Shown: positions 33,018-41,036, counted from the first letter of the stretch. The stretch is DNA of 47,999 bases from DATNIB01 sp035604685 (GCA_035604685.1 DATNIB010000012.1:1-47999); one strand, 5' to 3'. Made by a program: numbers and translations. The notes: generated by a model not told the origin, from the letters alone.

Positions 33018-33034
33018 GGGACGGTTCCGGTCCC
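33018..33034. promoter_or_regulatory. GGGAC-N7-GTCCC inverted repeat between dosS and dosR
   Basis: GGGAC (33018-33022) and GTCCC (33030-33034) form a perfect 5-base inverted repeat separated by GGTTCCG. DosR boxes normally have four bases between the same half-sites. It lies 45-61 bases upstream of the dosR start and about 66 bases from dosS, a fitting place for autoregulation. Confidence 0.45.
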
Positions 33035-33078
33035 TCGCCAGGATTGCCTCGGGGCGGTCGACGTTGGAAGATGGGCGG

Positions 33079-33750
33079 GTGACGCTCCGTGTGTTCCTCC
33101 TCGACGACCACGAGGTGGTCCGGTCCGGCCTGCGGTCACTGCTCGAGGCCACCGACGATCTGGTGGTCGTGGGCGAGGCAGGCACGATCGCCGATGCACT
33201 AGCCCGGATCCCCTCCATCCAGCCCAACGTGGCGATCCTCGACGTCCGGTTGCCCGACGGGAGCGGGGTCGAAGTCTGCCGGGAGATCCGCTCGCGGTTC
33301 CCGGACATCGCCTGCGTGATGTTGACGTCGTACGCGGACGACGAGGCGCTCTTCGCCGCCATCATGGCCGGCGCCGCCGGCTATGTCTTGAAGCAGGTGC
33401 AGGGCACCGACCTGGTCGACAGCATCCGGCGGGCGGGGGCCGGCCAGTCCCTGCTCGACCCGGCGCTCACCAAGCGGGTCCTCGAACGGCTGAAGGACGG
33501 GCCGAAGGAGGACACCCGGTTGGCCAGCCTCACCCCGCAGGAGCGACGCATCCTCGATCTCATCGCCGAGGGACAGACCAACCGCCAGATCGCGGGCGAG
33601 CTCTACCTGGCGGAGAAGACCGTCAAGAACTATGTGTCGAACCTGTTGGCCAAGCTCGGGATGGAGCGCCGCACGCAGGCTGCGACCTACGCGGCCCGAC
33701 TCGACGAGCGCTCGACCCAGGCCGCAGAGCACGACGCCAGCGGGACCTGA
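33079..33750 (+). CDS. dosR: DosR-like NarL/FixJ response regulator
   Basis: A 223-residue regulator. The receiver domain starts VTLRVFLLDDHEVVRSGLRSLLEA with acidic D9 and D10, phospho-acceptor D55 (AILDVRLPDGSGVEVC), T83 (VMLTSYADDEALF) and K105 (GYVLKQVQGTDLV). The LuxR-type helix-turn-helix occupies about 150-212 (LTPQERRILDLIAEGQTNRQI, YLAEKTVKNYVSNLLAKLGMERRTQAA). These blocks are close to mycobacterial DosR/DevR across the whole length, including the recognition helix KTVKNYVSNLLAKLG. Start GTG 33079 after GGAAGATGGGCGG. It is divergent from its likely kinase and is followed by a hairpin. Confidence 0.92.
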   Translation: MTLRVFLLDDHEVVRSGLRSLLEATDDLVVVGEAGTIADALARIPSIQPNVAILDVRLPDGSGVEVCREIRSRFPDIACVMLTSYADDEALFAAIMAGAAGYVLKQVQGTDLVDSIRRAGAGQSLLDPALTKRVLERLKDGPKEDTRLASLTPQERRILDLIAEGQTNRQIAGELYLAEKTVKNYVSNLLAKLGMERRTQAATYAARLDERSTQAAEHDASGT

Positions 33751-33763
33751 CTGAGCACAGCTA

Positions 33764-33786
33764 GACGAGGGCCTTCGGCCTCTGTC
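33764..33786 (+). terminator. Hairpin after dosR
   Basis: GAC-GAGG-(G)-CC pairs with GG-CCTC-(T)-GTC around a TTC loop, giving nine pairs with two single-base bulges, 14 bases after the dosR stop. There is no T-tract. It is a candidate terminator separating dosR from the stress gene at 33905. Confidence 0.4.
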
Positions 33787-33904
33787 GTGCTCCGTCCCGC
33801 CGCTCCCACCGGTCCGATCGAGCGTGAAATGACCTTTTCCCCTACCTGTGGGGTCGGCGCGCGCCGAGAATGGGTAGGAGAAGTCTTGACAAACGGGAGG
33901 TCCG

Positions 33905-34321
33905 ATGTTCGAAACCCTGTTGCTCGCACTGGACGAGTCGACCCACTCCGAGAAGGCGCTCGCGGCCGCGAAGTCACTGGCGAAGCTCTCGGGCGGTGAG
34001 GTCGTCGTGCTCCACGTGCGGGAGTACGGCTTCGCCGGACGAGCCGGCCAGATAGATCTCGAGGAGAAGGGGCCTGCGCACAAGATCGTCGACGACGCCG
34101 TGGCCGATCTCACCGGCGCCGGCGTCAAGGCGACCGGGACGGTCCGTGGGGCGCTCCATGGGCACCAGGCCGCGGAGATCCTCGACGAGGCCGCGTCGAG
34201 CGGTGCGAGCGTCATCGTCATGGGGTCGCGGGGTCTGAACGACCTCGAGGGCCTGCTCGTGGGGAGCACGACCCACAAGGTCCTGCACCTCGGGAAGCTC
34301 CCGGTCCTCGTCGTCCGCTGA
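33905..34321 (+). CDS. Universal stress protein (UspA family)
   Basis: A 138-residue Usp. LLALDESTHSEKALAAAKSLAKLSGGEVVVLHVREYG is the first strand and helix, and VIVMGSRGLNDLEGLLVGSTTHKVLHLGKLPVLVV the ATP-binding G-2x-G-9x-G-S loop and last strand. It differs from the other two Usps in length and N-terminus (MFETLLLALD), nearer to the short bacterial UspA type. Start ATG 33905 with GGGAGG eight bases upstream. A weak DosR-like site (rc GGGGAAAAGGTC at 33831-33842) lies about 65 bases upstream. Probably first gene of a transcript running through 37254. Confidence 0.9.
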   Translation: MFETLLLALDESTHSEKALAAAKSLAKLSGGEVVVLHVREYGFAGRAGQIDLEEKGPAHKIVDDAVADLTGAGVKATGTVRGALHGHQAAEILDEAASSGASVIVMGSRGLNDLEGLLVGSTTHKVLHLGKLPVLVVR

Positions 34322-34364
34322 GCGAGCGGCTCGGTCGAAGGTCGAGGAGCGAAGGGGAGGAACG

Positions 34365-35009
34365 GTGAGCAACGTCGGCGACCTGGGGCGTCGGGTGCTG
34401 GAGCGCCGGCGGGAGCTCGGGCTCAGCCCACAAGAGGTGGCGGTCCGGGCGGGCATGGACCCCGCCTACTTCGAGAAACTGGAGACGAGTGCGTCCCCCC
34501 AGCTCGCCCGCGGGACGCTCGTGCGCCTGGCCGTGGCCCTCGAGACGACGGTCGAGGCGATCAGCGGAGCCGGGGCTCTGGCCCCGCCGGGGCGCGGCGA
34601 CCCGGCGCAACGGCCCATGCTCGCCCCGCTGGACCGGGACGAGTGCCACCGGTTGATCAGTGACGGCGGCGTCGGCCGGGTCGTGTTCGCCGCGCCGCGG
34701 GGACCGGTGGCGCTCCCGGTGAACTTCCGCATGCTCGACCGCGACGTCGTCTTCAGGACGGCACCGATGCCTGCGCTCGCCCCCGCGCTCGACCAGGGAA
34801 CCGTCTCCTTCGAGGTCGATCGCATTGACGCGGCGCTGGTCGAGGGGTGGAGCGTCTTGCTCAGCGGCAGGGGTCACATCGTGGTCGACTCGAACGAGCG
34901 CCAAGTGGTCGAGAAACTGGGCGTGGCCCCGTGGGCCGGGGGTGAGCGGGATACTTACGTGCGCATCGCCCCCGATGAGGTCACGGGTCGGCGCATTCGG
35001 CGGGGGTGA
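34365..35009 (+). CDS. XRE-type helix-turn-helix fused to pyridoxamine-5'-phosphate-oxidase-like flavin domain
   Basis: A 214-residue fusion. Residues 4-65 are a Cro/XRE helix-turn-helix (LGRRVLERRRELGLSPQEVAVRAGMDPAYFEKLE, then LVRLAVALETTVEAISG). After a Pro-rich linker, residues 85-205 form a split-barrel flavin-binding fold (LDRDECHRLISDGGVGRVVFAAPRGPVALPVNFRML ... LDQGTVSFEVDRIDAALVEGWSVLLSGRGHIV). Such fusions occur in actinobacterial DosR-type islands; a flavin- or F420-dependent redox sensor that binds DNA is a reasonable guess. Start GTG 34365 preceded by GGGGAGG; 43 bases after the stress gene. Confidence 0.85.
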   Translation: MSNVGDLGRRVLERRRELGLSPQEVAVRAGMDPAYFEKLETSASPQLARGTLVRLAVALETTVEAISGAGALAPPGRGDPAQRPMLAPLDRDECHRLISDGGVGRVVFAAPRGPVALPVNFRMLDRDVVFRTAPMPALAPALDQGTVSFEVDRIDAALVEGWSVLLSGRGHIVVDSNERQVVEKLGVAPWAGGERDTYVRIAPDEVTGRRIRRG

Positions 35010-35141
35010 GCGGCCCGGTGGCTCGCCGAGGTGTGACATCGGCCGCTGGTGGACCGGCCGACACCGGCCGAGGATCGGGCACCGTCCGGGCCGGCGCCGA
35101 GGAAGCCGAGGTTGGGGCCAGCCCGACCTGGGGACGATGAG

Positions 35142-35795
35142 ATGACGACCGTGCCCATGAAGAACGGCTCGCCCGAGGGGACCCCCGGGGCCCGCTATCC
35201 GGCCGAGCTGGTCTGCGACGTCACGACCCCGGAGGGAACGACGATCCACCTCCGGCCGATCCGGCCCGACGACGCCCCAGGGCTGGTCCGGTTCCACCAG
35301 GGCCTGTCGCCGCAGTCGATCTACCGGCGATTCTTCTCCGTGCATCCGAAGCTCTCGGATGCCGAGGTCGCGTGGTTTACCTGCGTCGACTACGTCAACC
35401 GGCTGGCGCTGGTGGCCGAGGACGGTGGCCGACTGGTCGCCATTGGGCGCTACGACAAGAGTCCGGGCTCCCGCGAGGCCGAGGTCGCCTTCGTCGTCCT
35501 CGACGAGTACCAGCACCACGGCATCGGGACGCTGCTCTTGGAGCGGCTGGCCGACGCGGCCTGGCGCAACGGCGTCACGACCTTCGTGGCCAGCACGCTG
35601 GCGGACAACCGAGCGATGCAGCACGTCTTCGCCACCTCGGGGTTCAAGGTCACGAGGGTCCTCGACGGCGGCATCGTGAGCTTCCGCTTCTCGATCGAGC
35701 CCGACGACGACTACCGAGCGGCCCGCGCGGCCCGCGCGGCCCGCCACGCCTCGCACCAGGATGACCCTCCCGGACCCGAGGCGCCACCTTGCTGA
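35142..35795 (+). CDS. GNAT acetyltransferase (Pat-like lysine acetyltransferase candidate)
   Basis: A 217-residue protein with a GNAT domain at about 35-190: IHLRPIRPDDAPGLVRFHQGLSPQSIYRRFF, FTCVDYVNRLALVA, then acetyl-CoA loop EYQHHGIGTLLLERLADAAW and DNRAMQHVFATSGFKV. This pattern is that of the GNAT half of protein lysine acetyltransferases (Pat/PatZ, Rv0998), but the regulatory cNMP or ADP-ligase domain is missing. The C-terminus is an Arg/Ala repeat (AARAARAAR) and a short tail. ATG 35142 is chosen; its stop overlaps the deacetylase start by 7 bases (TTGCTGA), so enzyme and putative reversing enzyme are made together. Confidence 0.82.
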   Translation: MTTVPMKNGSPEGTPGARYPAELVCDVTTPEGTTIHLRPIRPDDAPGLVRFHQGLSPQSIYRRFFSVHPKLSDAEVAWFTCVDYVNRLALVAEDGGRLVAIGRYDKSPGSREAEVAFVVLDEYQHHGIGTLLLERLADAAWRNGVTTFVASTLADNRAMQHVFATSGFKVTRVLDGGIVSFRFSIEPDDDYRAARAARAARHASHQDDPPGPEAPPC

Positions 35796-36835
35796 TCGTG
35801 AGCGGCTCGACCGGTGAGCCCGAGCACAGCCGAGCGGGCCACCCGGAACGCCCCGAACGCGTGGCGGCCGCCCTGGCCGGCGTCGACGACCTGCGCCTGG
35901 GTTCCGATCTGACGGTCGTGCCACCCCTCGTCGCGACGCGGGCGCAGCTGGCCCGGGTCCATGCCGTCGCCTACCTCGATCAGCTGGCGGCGTTCTGCCG
36001 GGGTGGGGGCGGCGACCTCGACCCGGACACCTACGCCACCGCCGACTCCTGGGATGCCGCCTGCCGGTCAGCCGGCGGCGGTCTGGCGGCGATCGATGCG
36101 CTGCGACGCCAGGGGGACGGCGTGGCGTTCGTCGCCACCCGCCCGCCCGGGCACCACGCCCTGCGCGATCGACCGCTCGGGTTCTGCCTCCTCAACAACG
36201 TCGCGGTGGCGGCGGCCGAGCTGACCGCAGCCGGCGAGCGGGTCCTCATCGTGGACTGGGACGTCCACCACGGCAACGGGACCCAGGAGATCTTCTGGGA
36301 CGATCCCAACGTCTTGTACGTGTCCACCCACGAGTGGCCCCTGTTCCCCGGGACCGGGAGGGCGCGCGAGGTGGGCGGCCCCCGTGCCCTCGGACACATC
36401 GTGAACGTGCCGCTCCCCGCCGGCGCCACCGGCGACGTGGTGCGCCGGGCGATCGACGACGTGGCCGCCCCGGCCATCGACGACTTCAAGCCGACCTGGG
36501 TGCTCGTGTCCGCCGGCTTCGATGCGCATCGGGCCGACCCCTTGGCCGGGCTCGAGCTTTCGAGCGTGGACTTCGCCGGCCTGGCGAGCATGGTCGCCGC
36601 GTTCGCGCCGCAGCCGGGGCGCCTGGTGCTGTTCTTGGAGGGGGGCTACGACCTCGGGGCGTTGCGGCAGTCGGTGGCCGCCGCCCTCGGCGCGCTGGTG
36701 GGCGCCGCGCACCCGACCGACGACCCGACGAGCGGCGGACCCGGCATGGAGCTGGTGGCCCAGGCCCGGGCTGAGCGGATCGCCGCCCTGCGTCGGGCCG
36801 AGGAACTGGTCCTGCCCGAGGGGAGCGCCCTGTGA
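35789..36835 (+). CDS. AcuC/HDAC-family deacetylase
   Basis: A 348-residue arginase-deacetylase-fold zinc enzyme. RPPGHHA at 119-124 has the catalytic His pair, VDWDVHHGNGT has zinc ligands D158 and H160, GFDAHRADP the ligand D245, and FLEGGYDLGAL the last conserved block. Relatives deacetylate acetyl-lysine (AcuC on Acs) or polyamines. Start is probably TTG 35789, overlapping the acetyltransferase stop; GTG 35798 is an alternative. Its own stop overlaps the next stress gene (GTGA). The tight order acetyltransferase-deacetylase-Usp suggests reversible protein acetylation as part of the stress programme. Confidence 0.9.
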   Translation: MLIVSGSTGEPEHSRAGHPERPERVAAALAGVDDLRLGSDLTVVPPLVATRAQLARVHAVAYLDQLAAFCRGGGGDLDPDTYATADSWDAACRSAGGGLAAIDALRRQGDGVAFVATRPPGHHALRDRPLGFCLLNNVAVAAAELTAAGERVLIVDWDVHHGNGTQEIFWDDPNVLYVSTHEWPLFPGTGRAREVGGPRALGHIVNVPLPAGATGDVVRRAIDDVAAPAIDDFKPTWVLVSAGFDAHRADPLAGLELSSVDFAGLASMVAAFAPQPGRLVLFLEGGYDLGALRQSVAAALGALVGAAHPTDDPTSGGPGMELVAQARAERIAALRRAEELVLPEGSAL

Positions 36836-37254
36836 CCGTGTTAAGGACCGTTGCCGTCGGCTTCGATGGCTCGCCGGACGCCGAGGCGGCTCTTCGGTGG
36901 TCCGTCGCGGTGGCGAATCGGGTCGGCGCCGACGTTGTCGTGGTGCATGCGACCGGGCTGCTCGAGCACCTCGACCGTCCGGCCGCGGCCGGTGATCTGG
37001 AAGCGGGGGTCAGGGCGCTGGCCGCCGAGGAGGGACTCGACCCGGGTCGGCTGCGCTGGCAGGCAGGGGACGGCGACCCGTGCTCGGTGCTCCTTCGGGC
37101 GGCCGATCCCCCGATCTCGGCGGACCTGTTGGTGGTCGGCTCGCGCGGGCAGGGGGCGCACGCCGGACTCACCCTGGGGAGCACCAGCCACGAGTTGGCG
37201 GAGCACGCGTCGATCCCGCTGGTCATCGTGCCCAGCGGCAGACCGGCCGGCTGA
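36832..37254 (+). CDS. Universal stress protein (UspA family)
   Basis: A 140-residue Usp: TVAVGFDGSPDAEAALRWSVAVANRVGADVVVVHA at the N-terminus and LLVVGSRGQGAHAGLTLGSTSHELAEHASIPLVIVPSG at the C-terminus, with the ATP-binding G-2x-G-9x-G-S loop. GTG 36832 overlaps the deacetylase stop by four bases, so it is translationally coupled and last in the transcript. A clean 6-bp hairpin lies 90 bases downstream. Confidence 0.9.
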   Translation: MTVLRTVAVGFDGSPDAEAALRWSVAVANRVGADVVVVHATGLLEHLDRPAAAGDLEAGVRALAAEEGLDPGRLRWQAGDGDPCSVLLRAADPPISADLLVVGSRGQGAHAGLTLGSTSHELAEHASIPLVIVPSGRPAG

Positions 37255-37343
37255 ACTTCCTTCGTCCGCCGGCAGAGCCCGACCCCGGCCCCGCGACCCG
37301 GCGCGCTTCCAACTCTCGAGACCCCTCCGCCGGCGACGGCGGC

Positions 37344-37360
37344 GCCCAAGAAGTTTGGGC
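37344..37360 (+). terminator. Hairpin between stress gene and MFS gene
   Basis: GCCCAA-GAAGT-TTGGGC is a perfect 6-bp stem with a 5-base loop, 90 bases after the stress-protein stop and 67 before the MFS start. No T-tract follows. It may end the dosR-island transcript or act in the MFS leader. Confidence 0.35.
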
Positions 37361-37426
37361 GACTCTCTGTCAGGATTTCCCTGGTCCCGAGGCCAATCCG
37401 GGTACCGGCACTTCGGACAGGGAACG

Positions 37427-38998
37427 ATGCCCATCGTGACGACAGCCACCGCGGCCAGGCGATACCTGCCCCGGACCGCGCTGGCCACTTTGTCATTGGT
37501 GCTGTTCTTGACGTTCTTGGACACCACGATGGTGAGCGTCGTGCTGGCGAACGTCCAGAACGACCTGCACACCGGGGTGATCGGGTTGCAGTGGGTGGTG
37601 AACGGCTATGCACTGGTCTTCGCCAGCCTGATGCTCACCTTTGGCACCCTGGGCGACGTCTTCGGCCGCAAGAAGATCATGCTCGGCGGCGTGGCCGTGT
37701 TCTGCGCCGGATCCGTGATCGGCGCGGTAGCGCCCGACGTCCAGGTGCTCATCGCCGGCCGGGTGGTCATGGGGTTGGGGGCGGCGGCATCGGAGCCGGG
37801 CACGCTGTCGATGATCCGTCACATCTATCCGGATCGCCAGGAGCGGGCCCGAGCCCTCGGCGTCTGGGCGGCGGTCTCGGGACTGGGGTTGGCCCTGGGT
37901 CCGGTCATCGGTGGCGCCCTGGCCGGGGTGTGGTCATGGCGGGCGGTGTTCTGGTTCAACCTCTTCTTCGGCCTGGTCGCCCTCGTCCTGGCGGCGTGGG
38001 TGCTGCCGGAGAGCTCCGACCCGACCAAGCGTCGTGTCGACCTACCTGGGTTCCTGCTCAGCGCGATCGCGTTGGCCGCGGCGTCGGTGGCGGTGATCGC
38101 CGGCGAGACGGCCGGCTACGCCTCGGGATGGATCGACGCGCTCTTCGCTCTGGCCCTGGTGGCGACGGTCGGATTCATCGTTTTCGAGCGACGCGCCGCC
38201 AACCCGGTCTTGAACGTCGGGTACTTCAAGAGACCGGCCTTTGCCGGGTCCAACTTCGTGGCCTTCTCGATCTATTTCTCCACGTTCGCCATTTTCTTCT
38301 TCGTCGCGCTCTACCTCGAGGAGGTGGGCACCAGCTCGCCCTATACCGTCGCCGTCGACTTCGTTCCCATGGCCGTCGGCTTGGTGCTGACCGGTTGGTT
38401 GGCCGGTCGCTGGGTGGCGGCGCGAGGGCCTCGGCTCCCGATGTTCTGCGGCTGCGTGCTGGCCGGCGCGGGGGTGCTCCTCACCGACGCCCGTCTCACT
38501 CCCAACTCCGGGCTGGCCAGCATCGGGTGGACCATGGCCTTGGCCGGCATCGGCTTCGGCATGGCCATCGTGCCGGTGACGACCTCGGCGCTGGCGGTCA
38601 TCCCCCCGGAGAACTCGGGCATGGCGGCGTCCATGACCAATACCAGCCGCGTGCTCGGGGCCGTCGCCGGTGTCGCTGTCTTGGGCTCCGTGGTGAACGG
38701 CCAACTGACGGTGGACCTCGTCCGTCGCCTGACCGCCATCGGGGTCCCCAAGGCGTTCCAAAGTGAGGTCATCACCGCCGTGACGACCGGCACTTTCAGT
38801 CAGCAGGCCGCGGCCGCCGCGGGGGGGAACAAGAGCTTCGAGCAAATCGTGAACAGGGTGGTGACCGCGGCATTCGGCGCCTTCGCCAACGGACTCGACA
38901 TCGCCCTCATGATGGCGGCCTCACTCATGTTCGTGTCGGCCCTGGTGGCGCTTGCGTGCCTGCGCGTCCGACCGACTCCGCTGGCCGAGCAGGACTGA
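37427..38998 (+). CDS. MFS transporter, DHA2 (14-helix) drug exporter type
   Basis: A 523-residue membrane protein with about 14 hydrophobic helices. FLTFLDTTMVSVVLANVQNDL carries the DHA2 motif D1 (LDxTxVNVALP-like), GDVFGRKKIMLGG is MFS motif A, and GLGLALGPVIGGALAGVWSWRAVFWFN motif C with the following loop. This family exports drugs or other small molecules with proton exchange. Start ATG 37427 preceded by CAGGGAAC; the frame stays open upstream but there overlaps the stress gene. Substrate and regulation unknown. Confidence 0.9.
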   Translation: MPIVTTATAARRYLPRTALATLSLVLFLTFLDTTMVSVVLANVQNDLHTGVIGLQWVVNGYALVFASLMLTFGTLGDVFGRKKIMLGGVAVFCAGSVIGAVAPDVQVLIAGRVVMGLGAAASEPGTLSMIRHIYPDRQERARALGVWAAVSGLGLALGPVIGGALAGVWSWRAVFWFNLFFGLVALVLAAWVLPESSDPTKRRVDLPGFLLSAIALAAASVAVIAGETAGYASGWIDALFALALVATVGFIVFERRAANPVLNVGYFKRPAFAGSNFVAFSIYFSTFAIFFFVALYLEEVGTSSPYTVAVDFVPMAVGLVLTGWLAGRWVAARGPRLPMFCGCVLAGAGVLLTDARLTPNSGLASIGWTMALAGIGFGMAIVPVTTSALAVIPPENSGMAASMTNTSRVLGAVAGVAVLGSVVNGQLTVDLVRRLTAIGVPKAFQSEVITAVTTGTFSQQAAAAAGGNKSFEQIVNRVVTAAFGAFANGLDIALMMAASLMFVSALVALACLRVRPTPLAEQD

Positions 38999-39045
38999 CC
39001 TCGGTTCTCACACGTTTGGTCCTGCAAACAACGGCGCCGCGCCGA

Positions 39046-39783
39046 TCAGCCCGGCTCGGCGACGGGCCGATCGGTCCCCCCTTGGGCCACGCCCGGGCCC
39101 GTGGGTTGGACCACCCGCCCATCGAGCATGTACACGATGCGGTCCGCCACGCCGGCCACCGATCCGTCGTGGGTGACGAGGACGATCGTCATCCCACGCT
39201 CGGCGCGGAGCCGCTGGAAGAGACCGAGGACGAGCGTCACCGACGCGCTGTCCAAGCTGCCGGTCGGCTCGTCGGCCAAGAGGATGGGCGGGTCGTTGGC
39301 CAGCGCCCGGGCGATAGCCACCCGCTGGCGCTCGCCGCCAGAGAGCTGGGGCGGTCGCCGGGAGACCAGGCCGCTCAGCTCGACCTCTGCCAGCAGGCGC
39401 TGTGCGTAGTCCGCCCGGGCCCGTCGCGGGCGCGACGAGCCGGCCATTGCGATCTCGACGTTGGCCAGCACCGAAAGCCGGGGCAGCAGGTTGTGCAACT
39501 GGAAGACGAGGCCCACTTCCTGGCGCCGATACCGGTTGGGGTGGCGCAGGTGAGTGAGATCGTGGCCGTGGACCCGGATCACCCCGCCGCTCGGCCGGTC
39601 GAGCGCGGCCAACAGGTGCAGCAGCGTCGATTTTCCGCAGCCCGAGGGTCCGGTGATGGCGACGAACTCCCCCTCGTCCACGGTCAGGTCGAGGCCGTCG
39701 AGGGCCCGCACCATGCCGTCGTCGTAGACCTTCGTCGCGCCGCGGGCCTCGACGACCACGTCGGTGCGGCCGCCCTCACTCAC
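39046..39783 (-). CDS. ABC transporter ATP-binding protein (MacB/LolD type)
   Basis: A 245-residue ATPase. Walker A is GPSGCGKST, Q-loop region GLVFQLHNLLPRLSVLANVE, signature LSGGERQRVAIARAL, Walker B ILLADEPTGSLD, and H-loop VTHDGSVAGVADR. This set is that of the LolD/MacB/FtsE group, which powers FtsX-type permeases in lipid, lipoprotein or peptide extrusion. Start GTG 39783 lies inside the end of the permease gene (8-base overlap, GTGAGTGA). Substrate unknown. Confidence 0.92.
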   Translation of the reverse strand: MSEGGRTDVVVEARGATKVYDDGMVRALDGLDLTVDEGEFVAITGPSGCGKSTLLHLLAALDRPSGGVIRVHGHDLTHLRHPNRYRRQEVGLVFQLHNLLPRLSVLANVEIAMAGSSRPRRARADYAQRLLAEVELSGLVSRRPPQLSGGERQRVAIARALANDPPILLADEPTGSLDSASVTLVLGLFQRLRAERGMTIVLVTHDGSVAGVADRIVYMLDGRVVQPTGPGVAQGGTDRPVAEPG

Positions 39784-40894
39784 GGCTCAGTGCCTTGAGG
39801 GGGGCCAGGTCCGCCGCCCGGACCGCCGGGTAGAGGGCGCCGATGACCGCCATGCCGAGCCCGGTGTAGAGGCCGCGCCAGAACGCCTGGGGGCTGTAGT
39901 TGGCGTGCAAGACGCCCACGAGCTGGGGCAGGGACTGGAGGACCGCGGTGGCGGCGAAGGACAGGCCGACACCGACGGCGGAGCCCACCAGGGCCAAGCC
40001 GATGCCCTCGCCGACCACGAGGCCGACCACCCGGGTGCGGGCCCAGCCGATGGCGCGGAGCAGCCCGAACTCCCTCGTGCGTTCGAACAGCGACAGGAGC
40101 ATCGTGTTCCCGACGATGACCGCCCCGATGAGAATGGCGAGGATCGTGCTCCCGGTCGTGGCCGCCTCGAGGAAGACGAGGTTGCGGTCCGCCCGCCCGA
40201 ACTGGCTGGCCGTCTGGATGGTGGTGAGCTCGGGATGCCTTGACGTCAGGTTTCGCTCCGCCCGGGCGATGGATGCGCCGGGCCGGGTCTTCACGAAAAC
40301 GAGGGTGACCGAGCCCGGCACCCGGTTGTAGGCCTGGAGGGCGGGCAACGGGAACATGCCCCCCAGGTCCCCGTAAGAGATGCCGGTCCGGAAGATCCCG
40401 ACGACTCGGTTCCACGTGCCGTTGCCGTAGAAGCGCGAGCCCACGTGCAGACCGAGGTTCTGCGCCGCCCGCCAGCCGAGCATCACCTGGTGACGGGCGT
40501 TCGGGGCGTAGGGGCGCCCGGCCAACACCGTGACCCCGAAGCTGCGCAGGTCCGACGGGGCGATGCCGATCTCGATGAACAGCGGGTTGGCGGCGTTGAT
40601 CCGCTCGGTCTCGAGCAGGACTCCCACCGCGCTCTGCACGCCGGGCGTCGACCTGACCGCCCTCACCTCGCGGTCGTCGAGGCTGCTGAAGAGCACGTCG
40701 GACACCCCGTTCTGGGCCACGGTGAAGTCCGCCTTGCCCACCGTGAGCACCTCGGCCGCCGAGCCTTCAAGCCCGCTGCTGACGACGGTCAAGGTGACGA
40801 CCGTCATCACCGCCACGCCGACCGCCAGGGCGATGCCGACGGACCGGGCCTTCTTCGCCCACAGGTTCTCGAGGACCAGGGTTAGGAGCGACAT
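39776..40894 (-). CDS. FtsX-like (MacB-type) ABC permease
   Basis: A 372-residue permease with the MacB topology: helix 1 at about 18-42 (VGIALAVGVAVMTVVTLTVVSSG), a large extracytoplasmic domain (about 45-245) and three C-terminal helices (GSTILAILIGAVIVGNTMLL, VVGLVVGEGIGLALVGSAVGVGLS, WRGLYTGLGMAVIGALYPAVRAA). The ends ERTREFGLLRAIGWARTRV and YPAVRAADLAPLKALSRE are FtsX-domain signatures. ATG 40894; paired with the overlapping ATPase gene. Divergent from the alcohol dehydrogenase across 142 bases. Confidence 0.9.
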   Translation of the reverse strand: MSLLTLVLENLWAKKARSVGIALAVGVAVMTVVTLTVVSSGLEGSAAEVLTVGKADFTVAQNGVSDVLFSSLDDREVRAVRSTPGVQSAVGVLLETERINAANPLFIEIGIAPSDLRSFGVTVLAGRPYAPNARHQVMLGWRAAQNLGLHVGSRFYGNGTWNRVVGIFRTGISYGDLGGMFPLPALQAYNRVPGSVTLVFVKTRPGASIARAERNLTSRHPELTTIQTASQFGRADRNLVFLEAATTGSTILAILIGAVIVGNTMLLSLFERTREFGLLRAIGWARTRVVGLVVGEGIGLALVGSAVGVGLSFAATAVLQSLPQLVGVLHANYSPQAFWRGLYTGLGMAVIGALYPAVRAADLAPLKALSRE

Positions 40895-41036
40895 CGATAT
40901 CCTCGGAGCCGGGTCGTCGATCAGTTTTGGACCGGTGCCGACGGGTCGACGATAGCGGTCGGCCCCGCTGGCCGTTGTCTTCGCCGCGGTCGCGTGCCCG
41001 GCGGCGCCCGGCCGGCCGGGAGAGAGGATCGCTTCT

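Noticed and set aside
33831..33842. Reverse-strand GGGGAAAAGGTC upstream of the stress gene at 33905 as a DosR box
   Set aside because: Only the GGG and GGTC parts fit and the right half is lost. It is similar to the distal arcA site but too weak to list as a feature.
33885..33891. TTGACA-like -35 element before the stress gene
   Set aside because: Only about a dozen bases separate it from the start codon, leaving no room for a -10 element and ribosome site.
40895..41036. DosR-type box before the alcohol dehydrogenase (TGGACCGGTGCC)
   Set aside because: Only about half of the fixed positions agree, no better than chance in G+C-rich DNA.
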